Source: Massilia arenae (GTDB taxonomy: Bacteria > Pseudomonadota > Gammaproteobacteria > Burkholderiales > Burkholderiaceae_D). From it: a DNA stretch of 44,845 nucleotides. The notes below the pieces were generated by a model. That model did not search any database. It saw nothing but the letters and a program-made list of their open reading frames with translations, and was not told the DNA's origin. Location of the stretch: the NCBI RefSeq assembly GCF_008014745.1, contig NZ_VPFD01000036.1, forward strand, positions 1-44,845. The letters run 5' to 3'. Positions 7,925-15,172 of this stretch are shown here, piece by piece (the stretch's first letter is position 1; every line of letters begins with the position of its first letter). A program made the position numbers and the translations under genes.

Positions 7925-8476
7925 TTATTTGCCGTATGCCGTCCGGGTGGTGCTGACGCACCCTTCCTTGACGTCACCGGCGAAGGCATCGCACTTCTGC
8001 AGTGCGACGCGGTATTCGGCGTCGATCCTGGCGTCCTGCGCTTCCAGACGTGCCTCGATCGCCTTGCGGTCGGCCCGGGCATCGGCCTGGCTGGCCACCA
8101 GGGTGGCCTTGGCCTGGCGTTGGCAGACGTCGCGGTCGTTGCCGAGCGCGGCGCTGCAGCGCGTCTTGTCGCGCTCGTAATAGGCCGAGGCGATGCGCAT
8201 GCGTGCCTGGGTATAGGCTGCCAGCGTGTTCTTGTGGGCGGCGCCCGCTTCTTCTTCGACGCGCACGCGGGCGGCGCGGGCGTCGGCGACGCAGATCTCG
8301 TGCGGGACACCAGCCAGCGCATCGCAGCGCGCCTTGGCGGCGTCGTAGGCGGCTTCGGCGGCGTCCATCGCCTGTTGATAGACGGTCTTCGCCTCCGGCG
8401 CCGGCAGCTGGGCGACAGCCTGGCCGGCCCAGCCGAGCGCTGCACCGATCAGGAGGAGTACGTGTGACGTCTTCAT
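7925..8476 (-). CDS. Periplasmic triple CX10C-repeat protein, 183 aa, unrecognised
   Basis: A signal peptide (MKTSHVLLLIGAALGWAGQAVA) is followed by an alpha-helical, Ala/Arg/Glu-rich protein built of three 55-56 residue repeats. Each carries a Cys pair with exactly ten residues between: C51/C62, C107/C118 and C162/C173, in contexts such as AKARCDALAGVPHEICVADA and DKTRCSAALGNDRDVCQRQA. The pattern predicts three helical hairpins each closed by a disulfide. A fourth copy of the same motif occurs in the small protein at 9256-9603. I know no function for it. Its promoter is site 3, divergent from site 4. Confidence 0.85.
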   Translation of the reverse strand: MKTSHVLLLIGAALGWAGQAVAQLPAPEAKTVYQQAMDAAEAAYDAAKARCDALAGVPHEICVADARAARVRVEEEAGAAHKNTLAAYTQARMRIASAYYERDKTRCSAALGNDRDVCQRQAKATLVASQADARADRKAIEARLEAQDARIDAEYRVALQKCDAFAGDVKEGCVSTTRTAYGK

Positions 8477-8509
8477 TATTTTTGTTCTCCATTTGTCAAC
8501 ATTGGAGAC

Positions 8510-8551
8510 ATCTTTACATGCCGCGCACCCGGTTTCTGTTCGGTGCCGAAC
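8510..8551 (-). promoter_or_regulatory. Predicted Crp/Fnr-type operator plus -10 (site 3)
   Basis: On the minus strand GTTCG-GCAC-CGAAC (8551-8538), part of a perfect 16-bp palindrome TGTTCGG-TG-CCGAACA, followed by AGA. TAAAGA lies 21 nt downstream. It serves the CX10C/BON/AI-2E-type operon. The variant half-site GTTCG defines the K in the consensus. Confidence 0.65.
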
Positions 8552-8690
8552 ACAACTAGCAGACTCTTAGCGTACACATATAGATGAGCAGATATAGAAC
8601 AAGCCGATCGACTGAAAGCGGACTGCGTCGGTCAACTTTTTGCCAACCGGAATAGTGATAGCAGCAGGCTCTACCCTCGAAGCAAGGTGG

Positions 8691-8732
8691 GTGCGGCAAC
8701 GCACAGACCCTCGCCGGCCACCTGACTATTCT
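8691..8732 (+). promoter_or_regulatory. Predicted Crp/Fnr-type operator plus -10 (site 4)
   Basis: GTGCG-GCAA-CGCAC (8691-8704) followed by AGA, a 22-nt spacer and TATTCT (8727-8732). The leader to the ATG at 8761 is only about 22 nt. Sites 3 and 4 lie 140 bp apart and fire divergently; nothing else is seen in the 8477-8760 gap. Confidence 0.8.
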
Positions 8733-8760
8733 GGACTCATACTTTTGTCAGGAGAACAAC

Positions 8761-9225
8761 ATGAATGCTAACCGTAAATTTATCGTCGCCTTACTGGCGA
8801 CCGGCGCGCTTCTCACTGGCTGCGCCAGCAACAGCTCCCAGCCCTACGGCAACAACGCTGGATACGGCTCGGGCGGCAGCACCGCCTCGGCCGGCTATGG
8901 TGTGATCGAATCGATCCAGGTGGTCCAGGGCGAGAACCGCACCAGCGGCGCCGGCGGCGTACTGGGCGGCGTGGTCGGCGCACTGGCCGGCAGCCAGATC
9001 GGTAGCGGCGGCGGTCGTACCGCGGCCACGGTGGCCGGCGGCCTGGCTGGCGCCGTCGTTGGCAACAACGTCGAGAAGAACCGCAATGCCCCGGGTCCGG
9101 AGATGTACCAGATCAATATGCGCATGGATAACGGCGAATACCGCGCCGTGAACCAGGACAGCGCCTACGATCTGCGCGTGGGCAACCGCGTGCGCATCGT
9201 CGACGGCCGCGTCTACCGCTACTGA
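8761..9225 (+). CDS. Glycine-zipper 2TM lipoprotein (SlyB/OsmB-like), 154 aa
   Basis: The signal MNANRKFIVALLATGALLTGC ends in lipobox LTGC. A Ser/Gly/Tyr-rich linker precedes a glycine-zipper hairpin (residues about 60-102: GGVLGGVVGALAGSQIG...GGLAGAVVGNNVEKN), then a small beta domain (YQINMRMDNGEYRAVNQ...LRVGNRVRIVDGRVYRY) typical of 'glycine zipper 2TM' outer-membrane lipoproteins of the SlyB type. These span or dimple the outer membrane and respond to envelope stress. It shares its C-terminal layout with the membrane-anchored protein at 16709. AGGAG lies before the ATG, and the gene starts an operon with the CX10C protein 30 bp downstream. Confidence 0.92.
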   Translation: MNANRKFIVALLATGALLTGCASNSSQPYGNNAGYGSGGSTASAGYGVIESIQVVQGENRTSGAGGVLGGVVGALAGSQIGSGGGRTAATVAGGLAGAVVGNNVEKNRNAPGPEMYQINMRMDNGEYRAVNQDSAYDLRVGNRVRIVDGRVYRY

Positions 9226-9255
9226 TCCACCGGCATGAGACAGCTGGAGACAACC

Positions 9256-9603
9256 ATGGCTACTCTCACCCGCATCGTGCGCGGCGCCTGCGCCTGCGCC
9301 CTGGCCGGCGCCGCCTACGCGGTTTCGGCCCAGGACCTGGCACAAACCGGCACCGACGCGACCGTCAACCCGACCGTCGCCCGGCAGCAGGCCCAGGAAA
9401 TCGCCAAGGGCGACCCGCCGCGCTGGTACCGCGACGATCCGGCGCAGCAGACGCTGCGCAAGGAACTCGGCGCAGCGCTGCAGGAAGCGCAGAACACCTG
9501 CCGCAAGGCGCCAACGGCCGAGCGCAAGTCGTGCATGCAGGACGCACGCGCGACCTGGCAGCGCGAGACGGCGCAGCTCGGCAAGCCGATGCCACGGCAA
9601 TAG
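9256..9603 (+). CDS. Small periplasmic CX10C protein, 115 aa, unrecognised
   Basis: The start at 9256 (MATLTRIV) is preferred over 9235 because GGAG is correctly spaced and a signal peptide (ending AVSAQDL) then begins at once. The mature part is mostly helical and has one Cys pair, C82 and C93 (NTCRKAPTAERKSCMQDARA), with the same ten-residue spacing and context as the three repeats of the protein at 7925. It follows the glycine-zipper gene by 30 bp and should be co-expressed from site 4. Function unknown. Confidence 0.8.
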   Translation: MATLTRIVRGACACALAGAAYAVSAQDLAQTGTDATVNPTVARQQAQEIAKGDPPRWYRDDPAQQTLRKELGAALQEAQNTCRKAPTAERKSCMQDARATWQRETAQLGKPMPRQ

Positions 9604-9621
9604 GCAGGACAAGCATCGACG

Positions 9622-9651
9622 AAAGCGGCCATTCCGATGGCCGCTTTTTTT
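9622..9651. terminator. Bidirectional rho-independent terminator
   Basis: AAAGCGGCCAT-TCCG-ATGGCCGCTTT (9622-9647) followed by further Ts, between two converging genes. Confidence 0.92.
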
Positions 9652-9654
9652 CGT

Positions 9655-10797
9655 CTATTTCTTTTTACGCCGCGGCGGCAGCGGATACACGTCGGCCACC
9701 AGCGTACTGTCGCCGATCTGGCGGCTGGGCGAGGCCGCGTCGTGCACCACCAGCAGCCCTTCTTCGCGCCCGTCCTGGCTCGAGAACAGCGACATGCCTT
9801 CCGGATGGTCGACGCCCTGCCCGAACGGCAGCGCCAGCACGTGTTCCAGCATGTCCCGGCTCACCGCCGAGGCTTTGTCCGGCCGCGCCCCGCCGGGCCA
9901 GCGCAGCACCGTCACCGGACCATCGAGGTCCATCGTCGGCCCAGCCAGGATCAGGAGATCCTTGCCATCCACGCACAGATCGCGGATGCCCAGGCCATCC
10001 AGGTCAAGAAAGTGCTTTCGGTACAGGGCGCCCTCCTCGTCGAGCGCCGCCAGCCGTAGCCACCCATCTTCGTCATCGTCGACCGGCGCCACCTCGACGA
10101 TCGCGGCCCAGCCGCGCAGCACCGGGCCGCGCAGGCCCAGCAGCACATGCTTGCCGGCCAGGGCGATGCCCTCGATATCGAAGCCGTTGTCCTTGCCCGG
10201 GATGGCCAGGAAGGGACCGAAGTGCTCGTCCTGGCGCAGCAGCGCCGTCAATTGATTTCCGTGTTCGTCGCCGCGCAGCAGCGCCGCGCTGCGCCGCTTG
10301 CCCTTGTGCTCCGCCTCCTTCTGCAGCGTGAAGCCGCCATCCTGCTTCACCAGCGGGATACGCGCCAGCAGGTAGCGGTTGCCGTCGGCGCTGACGGCCG
10401 CCAGGCGCTTGTGCGAGCGTCGCACGCCGTCGCCCTGGTCCGGCCGTTTGCGGCGCAGGCTGTGCGAGCCGGTCACCCACAGGTAGTCGCCGTCGCTGGC
10501 CAGTCCCTCGATATCGGCTTCGTTGATGCGCTTGCTCCCCTCGTCATGCGGCGGCAAAGGCAGTTGCAGGAAGTCGTGCAGCGCGAACTGATGGTGTGCG
10601 CGCGCAAAACTGGTCTTGCCGCGGCTATCCTCGGCCGCCAGCGTCAGGCGCTCGATGCTGAGCGACTCGTCATTGGCCAGCCACAAGGTATCGCCCATGC
10701 GCAGGGCCACCGACAGGCCGTTGCGCAACTCCTTGTCGGGGCTGAGGTCATCGCGTTCGGGATGGAATTCGAGCAGGACGATATTGGACGGATGCAT
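9655..10797 (-). CDS. DUF3616-type protein, 380 aa
   Basis: The product starts MHPSNIVLLEFHPERDDLSP and continues with beta-propeller-like segments (TLWLANDESLSIERLTL, EGLASDGDYLWVTGSHSLRR, FDIEGIALAGKHVLLGLRGP, GIRDLCVDGKDLLILAG, DHPEGMSLFSSQDGREEGLLVVHD), the hallmark of DUF3616 proteins. These are predicted WD40/YVTN-like propellers of unknown function. The start at 10797 is chosen over 10830 because GAGGCG lies six bases upstream. No signal peptide is visible, so it is probably cytoplasmic. Upstream there is no shared Crp-type site. Confidence 0.82.
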   Translation of the reverse strand: MHPSNIVLLEFHPERDDLSPDKELRNGLSVALRMGDTLWLANDESLSIERLTLAAEDSRGKTSFARAHHQFALHDFLQLPLPPHDEGSKRINEADIEGLASDGDYLWVTGSHSLRRKRPDQGDGVRRSHKRLAAVSADGNRYLLARIPLVKQDGGFTLQKEAEHKGKRRSAALLRGDEHGNQLTALLRQDEHFGPFLAIPGKDNGFDIEGIALAGKHVLLGLRGPVLRGWAAIVEVAPVDDDEDGWLRLAALDEEGALYRKHFLDLDGLGIRDLCVDGKDLLILAGPTMDLDGPVTVLRWPGGARPDKASAVSRDMLEHVLALPFGQGVDHPEGMSLFSSQDGREEGLLVVHDAASPSRQIGDSTLVADVYPLPPRRKKK

Positions 10798-10895
10798 ATT
10801 GCGCCTCGCGATCGGTTTTGACGCCGGCATGACCCCAAGCCTGCGCGCGGCGCGTCAACCGCCAGCCGCGGCGTGCGTTATAGGGTGCAGCCGAC

Positions 10896-10933
10896 AAAAA
10901 AAAGACGGCGTCCAATCCCCGATTGCGACGCCG
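10896..10933 (-). terminator. Terminator of the yqjD-type operon
   Basis: CGGCGTC-CAATC / GATTG-C-GACGCCG (10906-10917 with 10921-10933); on the minus strand the stem is followed by eight Ts. It lies about 160 bp past the last stop of the operon at 11093, so the transcript would carry a long 3' end. Confidence 0.8.
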
Positions 10934-11046
10934 CTCAAGCCCCACCATATTCTGTACAACACAATCCGCCCTGCCGTTCTTGATGGCGGCGCGATCGCTC
11001 ATAGCCATGTTGCAACTGCATGGTCCAGCCCGTGCGCCAGCCAGCG

Positions 11047-11072
11047 GTTGCCGCAAGACCCCTTGCGGCAAC
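11047..11072 (-). repeat. Perfect 11-bp hairpin in the 3' region of the yqjD-type operon
   Basis: GTTGCCGCAAG and CTTGCGGCAAC flank ACCC. There is no T-run next to it, so it is not a classical terminator; it may protect the mRNA 3' end or begin a 3'-derived RNA running to the terminator at 10896. No gene is seen between 10934 and 11046. Confidence 0.5.
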
Positions 11073-11092
11073 GTCTGGAATACAGCTTACCC

Positions 11093-11476
11093 TTATTCTG
11101 GTATTTGCTGCGCTCGTTTGCGATTGACGTACCAGCCCAGTGCGCCCAGCACCAGGGCGGCGCCCGCCGCCTGCTTGCCCAGCCGACGCTGGCGCACGAA
11201 ATTGATCACGCCCAGCGCATATGGCAACAACACCGACACATTGGTTCCGGTTGGCTTGAGCATGGCATCGGCCCGGGCACGCAAGGCCCAGGTGGCGTGA
11301 TCCATCGCCGAGTGCAGCATGACTTCGGGCTTGATGCCGTACTGGATGCTGGCCTTGGCGTGCGCCACGCCTGCTCGGAAGAACTCGCCTTCACGCAATA
11401 GCTCAGCCTTGCGCACCGCCGGATCCAGGCTATGCTGGTGACCGGCCAATCCTGTCGTTCCATTCTGATTCTGCAT
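11093..11476 (-). CDS. Small protein in the YqjK position, 127 aa
   Basis: The first 75 residues are hydrophilic and helical (DPAVRKAELLREGEFFRAGVAHAKASIQYG). The tail has one or two hydrophobic segments (NVSVLLPYALGVINFV and AGAALVLGALGWYVNRKR), so it is probably membrane-attached. It is the last gene after YqjD-like and YqjE-like genes, where enterobacteria carry yqjK, but I see no clear sequence relationship. The spacing (21 bp after the YqjE-like stop) indicates co-transcription. Confidence 0.75.
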   Translation of the reverse strand: MQNQNGTTGLAGHQHSLDPAVRKAELLREGEFFRAGVAHAKASIQYGIKPEVMLHSAMDHATWALRARADAMLKPTGTNVSVLLPYALGVINFVRQRRLGKQAAGAALVLGALGWYVNRKRAQQIPE

Positions 11477-11497
11477 ACCTTCTCCCTTGGTGAACGC

Positions 11498-11884
11498 TTA
11501 CAGCAACATCTCGCGGTCGTTCTTGAGTTCTTTCATCGTCGCCGGGAAGGCCAGCTTGTTCTGCTTGAGCAGCGCAAGGCCTTTCGTCACCAGCACCGCC
11601 GTGATCAGGGCGAACACCGCGAACATGATCAGCAGGATGGTCCAGCCCATCGACTCCCAGGCCAGCGCGACCACCGTCATCGCGCCGAAGGCGACGGCGA
11701 ACCAGACCGCCAGCACCGCCGCAGCGAAGATGGCCAGCAGCTCGATCACGTGATTGCGGATCTCGGACAGCTCGAGCGCCGCCAGTTCGACGCGCGAGAC
11801 TGCCAGCCCGAACAGGCTCTTGAACAGGCTCGATATGCCGCTGATGACACCAGGGTTATGTACGATCGCTTCTTGTTTATCCAC
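11498..11884 (-). CDS. Phage-holin-family membrane protein (YqjE-like), 128 aa
   Basis: An N-terminal amphipathic stretch (GVISGISSLFKSLFGLAVSRVELAALELSEIRN) is followed by two transmembrane helices (about residues 48-70 and 78-101) and a charged tail. This is the 'putative actinobacterial holin-X/holin superfamily III' layout, as in YqjE. E. coli yqjE is co-expressed with yqjD under RpoS. It lies between the YqjD-like and YqjK-position genes. Confidence 0.88.
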   Translation of the reverse strand: MDKQEAIVHNPGVISGISSLFKSLFGLAVSRVELAALELSEIRNHVIELLAIFAAAVLAVWFAVAFGAMTVVALAWESMGWTILLIMFAVFALITAVLVTKGLALLKQNKLAFPATMKELKNDREMLL

Positions 11885-11900
11885 GTCTATTCCCCCGGCG

Positions 11901-12245
11901 TTAATGTTTGCGGCTCAGCAGGATGCCAAGCAGCACACCGACGCCGGCCGCGATCGCCATCGTGCGCCACGGATTGTCCTTAACGTAGACATCGGCCGTG
12001 TGGGCCAGTTCCTTGCCCTTCTCCACGGCCTGGGTCGGCAGCAGGCTGGCGCCACCCAGGGCGCGGTCGAGCAGCTCCATGCCACGTGCGCGCAGTTCCT
12101 CGGCCTTCTCGCCGGTCAGCGAAGCGGCCGCGGTCAGCATCGACTGGGCATCGCGCACCAGCGCCTTCATGTCGGACTGGGTCGCATAGGTGCTGCCGCT
12201 GATCGGGTGCATGCTGCCGTTGGTGTTGCGGGAAGTTTCAAGCAT
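11901..12245 (-). CDS. DUF883/YqjD-ElaB-like membrane-anchored protein, 114 aa
   Basis: The helical body (MKALVRDAQSMLTAAASLTGEKAEELRARG) and C-terminal transmembrane anchor preceded by VKDNPWRTMAIAAGVGVLLG are the DUF883 signature. YqjD and ElaB in E. coli sit at the inner membrane with the soluble part in the cytoplasm, bind ribosomes in stationary phase and respond to stress. Its start (GGAGTAGAAC upstream) lies only 38 bp after a strong hairpin (12283-12329), so its transcription depends on read-through of that hairpin. Confidence 0.92.
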   Translation of the reverse strand: MLETSRNTNGSMHPISGSTYATQSDMKALVRDAQSMLTAAASLTGEKAEELRARGMELLDRALGGASLLPTQAVEKGKELAHTADVYVKDNPWRTMAIAAGVGVLLGILLSRKH

Positions 12246-12282
12246 GTTCTACTCCTGTCACTGAAAAATCATTGGAAAACCG

Positions 12283-12329
12283 GCCGCGGACAAGCCGGGG
12301 CCGTGACCCTGGCCCGGCTTGTCCGCGGC
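12283..12329 (-). terminator. 17-bp-stem intra-operon terminator-like hairpin
   Basis: GCCGCGGACAAGCCGGG pairs perfectly with CCCGGCTTGTCCGCGGC around a 13-nt loop. On the minus strand it is followed by CGGTTTTCC, a poor T-run. It divides the ferritin-like gene from the YqjD-like gene and may only partly terminate. Confidence 0.75.
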
Positions 12330-12336
12330 TGACGAC

Positions 12337-12870
12337 TCACGCCATCAGGTCGCGCAGGTCGTCGGCATGCTCTTCTTCCATCGCCATGATGTCGATGAGC
12401 ATATTGCGCGTGGTCGGATCCTTGTCGCCGATCGCCGCGATCATCTGGCGGTAGGACTCGATCGCCACCCGTTCGGCGATCAGGTCGGCCCGCACCATCG
12501 CCTGCACGTCGTCGGACTCGTCGTACTCGGCATGGCTGCGCGCGGTGAACGTGGACGGGTTGAAGTTGGGCGAGCCGTTGAGCTGCACGATGCGTTCGGC
12601 GATGCGGTCGGCGTGATCCTGCTCTTGCTGGGCGTGCTCGAGGAACTCGGCCTTGATGTGGCCCGTGTTGGGGCCGGCCACCGTGTAGTAATGGCGCTTG
12701 TAGCGCATCACGCACAGCAGTTCGGTGGCCAGGGCGTCGTTGAGCATCGCGATGACCGCTTCGCGGTCGGCCTGGTAACCCTCGGTGACGGCGCCGTCGT
12801 CGAGGTTGGCTGCCGCGCGGCGGATCGCCTCGATGTCGAAGCCGTGTGCCAGGTTGTTCGTCTGTTCCAT
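12337..12870 (-). CDS. Ferritin-like (bacterioferritin-type) di-iron protein, 177 aa
   Basis: The ligand pattern of bacterioferritin is present: E50, then E83-x2-H86 33 residues on, then E133 and E165-x2-H168. This is a four-helix bundle with a ferroxidase di-iron centre that can oxidise and probably store Fe2+, limiting Fenton chemistry. A haem-ligand Met corresponding to Bfr Met52 is not obvious. It lies 30 bp after the OmpA/DUF4398 gene in the same operon, so iron detoxification appears coupled to envelope stress. Confidence 0.88.
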   Translation of the reverse strand: MEQTNNLAHGFDIEAIRRAAANLDDGAVTEGYQADREAVIAMLNDALATELLCVMRYKRHYYTVAGPNTGHIKAEFLEHAQQEQDHADRIAERIVQLNGSPNFNPSTFTARSHAEYDESDDVQAMVRADLIAERVAIESYRQMIAAIGDKDPTTRNMLIDIMAMEEEHADDLRDLMA

Positions 12871-12900
12871 GGTGTTTCCTTAATCAGTGTTCAGTGTGGT

Positions 12901-13803
12901 TCAACGCATTGCTGCGCGTGGGGGAATCTGCGCGCCATCGTTGGACAGCACGATCTCGACGCGGCGGTTCTGCTGGCGGCCGGATGCGTTGTCGTTCGAC
13001 GCCACCGGGAATGCCTGGCCATAGGCCTTCATCGAGATGCGGTCGCGCGGCACGCCCATTTCGCCCAGGGCGCTGGCGACCGCGTTGGCGCGGCGCTGCG
13101 ACAGGTCCTGGTTGTAGCTCGCGCTGCCGGTACTGTCCGTAAACCCTTCGACCAGCACCGTACGGTCCGGGTTCTCGCGCATCACGTCGGCCAGCTTGCG
13201 CAGGGTCGACATTCCGTTCGGATTCAGGTTCGCCTGATTGGTGGCGAAAAGCACGTCGCCGATCGTCACCACATAGCCGCGCTCGGTCTTGACGGCCTGG
13301 ATGTCGTTCAGCAAGGCTTCCAGGTGGGCGGCGCGCTCGCTCAGGGCGGCGTTCTGCTGCTGGGCGGCCTGGGCCTGCGCCTGGGCCTGCTGGGCGGCGG
13401 CGGTGGCGGCTTCGGCCTCGCGCTTGGCGCGTTCGGCTTCGGCGGTGCGCGCCTCGAGGCGGACCTGGTCGCGCTGGCGCCCGGCATCGGCGATATTGGC
13501 TTCGGCGGCCTTGGCCTTGGCGACTTCCTGCGCGGTGGCGATGCGCTGCTTGGCGACATAGGCCAGGCGGTCGACGTCTTCCAGGCTTTCGCGGCGATGC
13601 GCGGCCTGGTTGGCCTGGTCGAGCGCTTCGCTGGCCTGCTTGAATTCCATCGGCGCGTAGGTCGACACTTGCGGATTGTTGTTGGCGCTGACGAAGTCGG
13701 CGCGCGCCTGGTCCAGGGTCGCGGTGGTCACCGGGGCGCTGGCGCAGGCGGCGGCCAGCACGGCGGCGGCCAGGATCGAGACGGCGGATTTACGGTTTTT
13801 CAT
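12901..13803 (-). CDS. DUF4398-OmpA lipoprotein, 300 aa
   Basis: The signal peptide has a lipobox-like AAAC (MKNRKSAVSILAAAVLAAAC). Residues about 25-95 form a DUF4398 domain, and about 95-165 are a long Ala/Gln/Glu coiled coil (RAKREAEAATAAAQQAQAQA). Residues about 175-285 form an OmpA-type peptidoglycan-binding domain with VEGFTDSTGSASYNQDLSQR and DNASGRQQNRRVEIVLS. It should reach from the outer membrane to the cell wall. It shares DUF4398 with the preceding gene at 13883, 79 bp upstream. Confidence 0.93.
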   Translation of the reverse strand: MKNRKSAVSILAAAVLAAACASAPVTTATLDQARADFVSANNNPQVSTYAPMEFKQASEALDQANQAAHRRESLEDVDRLAYVAKQRIATAQEVAKAKAAEANIADAGRQRDQVRLEARTAEAERAKREAEAATAAAQQAQAQAQAAQQQNAALSERAAHLEALLNDIQAVKTERGYVVTIGDVLFATNQANLNPNGMSTLRKLADVMRENPDRTVLVEGFTDSTGSASYNQDLSQRRANAVASALGEMGVPRDRISMKAYGQAFPVASNDNASGRQQNRRVEIVLSNDGAQIPPRAAMR

Positions 13804-13882
13804 GTTCTTGTTCCTCTTCTTGTTGGAGCGCCGTTCGACGGCGCGGACTCATGCGTTAAATGCGAACCTCGAAGGTTTTGTA

Positions 13883-14269
13883 TTACTGGCTGTTGGCGCG
13901 GTCGACTTCCTCGCGCAGCACGCGCAGGTCTTCGTTCAGCTGGGTCGAGGCGGCGGTCGCCTTGGCCGATACGGCCTTGCTCTGGGCCAGCTTGGCATCG
14001 GCCTGGGCCTGGACCGCCAGTTCGCGCGCCAGCTTGTAGTCGCGTGCGGCCAGGGCCTGGTTGGCGCGGCCCATCTTGTCGCGGGCGGCGCTGATCTCGG
14101 CCGGCGCGAGTTCGGCGGCGCCTGCCGACACGGCGTTCTCGACCGCGTGGCGCGATACCGCCACGTCGGCCGTCGCAGGGGCCTGGTCGGGGCTCGCGCA
14201 TGCCGTCAGTGCCAGCACGGCTGCGGCGCAGCTGAGGCGAAGCCCGGTCATCGTTTGATGTTTATTCAT
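13883..14269 (-). CDS. DUF4398 lipoprotein, 128 aa
   Basis: The lipobox LTAC (Cys24) follows the hydrophobic signal LSCAAAVLALTAC. The mature protein is an Ala-rich helical hairpin (ISAARDKMGRANQALAARDY...AVQAQADAKLAQSKAVSAKA) typical of DUF4398, resembling a one-domain version of the next gene. It is the first gene of a likely six-gene minus-strand operon (DUF4398, DUF4398-OmpA, ferritin-like, YqjD-like, YqjE-like, YqjK-position) driven by site 5. AGGAGAAT precedes the ATG. Confidence 0.92.
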   Translation of the reverse strand: MNKHQTMTGLRLSCAAAVLALTACASPDQAPATADVAVSRHAVENAVSAGAAELAPAEISAARDKMGRANQALAARDYKLARELAVQAQADAKLAQSKAVSAKATAASTQLNEDLRVLREEVDRANSQ

Positions 14270-14302
14270 CGCATATTCTCCTGGGGAAGTGTTGTAGAGA
14301 AC

Positions 14303-14344
14303 GTTATAAACCTGTTATGTCCGGCACTCAGTTCGTTGACGCAC
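14303..14344 (-). promoter_or_regulatory. Predicted Crp/Fnr-type operator plus -10 (site 5)
   Basis: Minus strand: GTGCG-TCAA-CGAAC (14344-14331) followed by TGA, a 22-nt spacer and TATAAC (14308-14303), the best -10 of the set. The adjacent IS begins its target duplication only 2 bp from the site's upstream edge. Confidence 0.82.
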
Positions 14345-14345
14345 A

Positions 14346-15028
14346 TTGATTTCGGCGCTGTCACCGTTTCGTGTGGAATTGCGTGAACTGCTGAGGCCGT
14401 CGGCGTGCACCGCAATACGAGCGTCAGATGGCGCCACCGCTTTCTTCACCTCAGCAAGCATGACCGGCCCAGCAGTCTGAGCGGCATTGCCGAAGCGGAC
14501 GAACTGTTCCTGCTCGAATCGCAGAAAGGATCGCGCCGACTGACCCGACCGGCGCGCAAGCGCGGTGGTGTCGCGACGAAGCGCGGCATCTCGAAGGAGC
14601 ACGACTGCGTCCTGGTGGCGCGTGACCGCGACGGTCGCACCTTCGACTTCGTGCCAGGCCGGGGCGCGGTCACCAAGGCGCAGCTGCATGCGCATTTATT
14701 GCCGGTGCTCGAAGCGGACATCCTGCTGGTCACCGATGCGCACACGGCGTATCGGGCTTTCGCCCGCGAGGCCGGCATCAACCACGAAGCCGTCAGTCTG
14801 CGTCACGGCGAGCGGGTGCGCGGCGCGGTGCATGTCCAGAACGTCAATGGCTACCATCGGCGCTTTCGCCAGTAGCTGGCGCGCTTCAACGGCGTGGCAT
14901 CGCATTACCTGCCCAACTATCTGGGCTGGCGCTGGGCCGTGGATGGGGAACGCATCGATTCGCCGGAGACATTGCTGCGAGCGGCATTGGGCAGTTTCAA
15001 CACTAAACGATGACAGCGCCTTGATTTC
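14346..15028 (+). mobile_element. IS1595-type element, internally deleted, with intact target duplications
   Basis: The element is 14354-15020 (667 bp). Its ends are imperfect inverted repeats of about 28 bp: GGCGCTGTCACCGTTTCGTG on the left against GGCGCTGTCATCGTTTAGTG on the right, the start fitting the GGnGCTGTC of IS1595-family ends. It is flanked by perfect 8-bp direct repeats TTGATTTC (14346-14353 and 15021-15028), the family's usual duplication length. It fell into the divergent promoter region between the DUF4398 operon and the BON gene. Confidence 0.88.
14405..15013 (+). pseudogene. IS1595-family (ISXO2-like) transposase remnant
   Basis: The reading GVHRNTSVRWRHRF is followed by GIAEADELFLLESQKGSR, which contains the first catalytic Asp region of ISXO2-like DDE transposases, and by TDAHTAYRAFAREAG and GYHRRFR...LNYLGWRW-type C-terminal motifs. 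About 100 N-terminal residues (zinc ribbon and part of the helix-turn-helix) are missing, and an in-frame TAG at 14873-14875 interrupts FRQ*LARFNGVASHYL. The final stop overlaps the right terminal repeat. It cannot make an active transposase; mobilisation would need one supplied in trans. Confidence 0.88.
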
Positions 15029-15097
15029 CACAGGAGCCGAACAGCGCACGCGACAGGTGTCGGGTGAAACAACCTGTAACAACACGGCGCGCCGATT

Positions 15098-15139
15098 GTG
15101 TGTTGCCGAACAGATCAAATTAGCAACGGACTCTAGTCT
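15098..15139 (+). promoter_or_regulatory. Predicted Crp/Fnr-type operator plus -10 (site 6)
   Basis: GTGTG-TTGC-CGAAC (15098-15111) followed by AGA, a 22-nt spacer and TAGTCT (15134-15139). Drives the BON and glycine-zipper pair at 15173 and 15520. Before the IS insertion this site lay about 75 bp from site 5, in divergent orientation. Confidence 0.75.
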
Positions 15140-15172
15140 TGAGCCAAGTCACCGAGAAAACGACATACCCGA

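Noticed and set aside
10748..11071. 107-codon minus frame in the gap after the YqjK-position gene
   Set aside because: It crosses the terminator at 10896, has no RBS and no family-like features.
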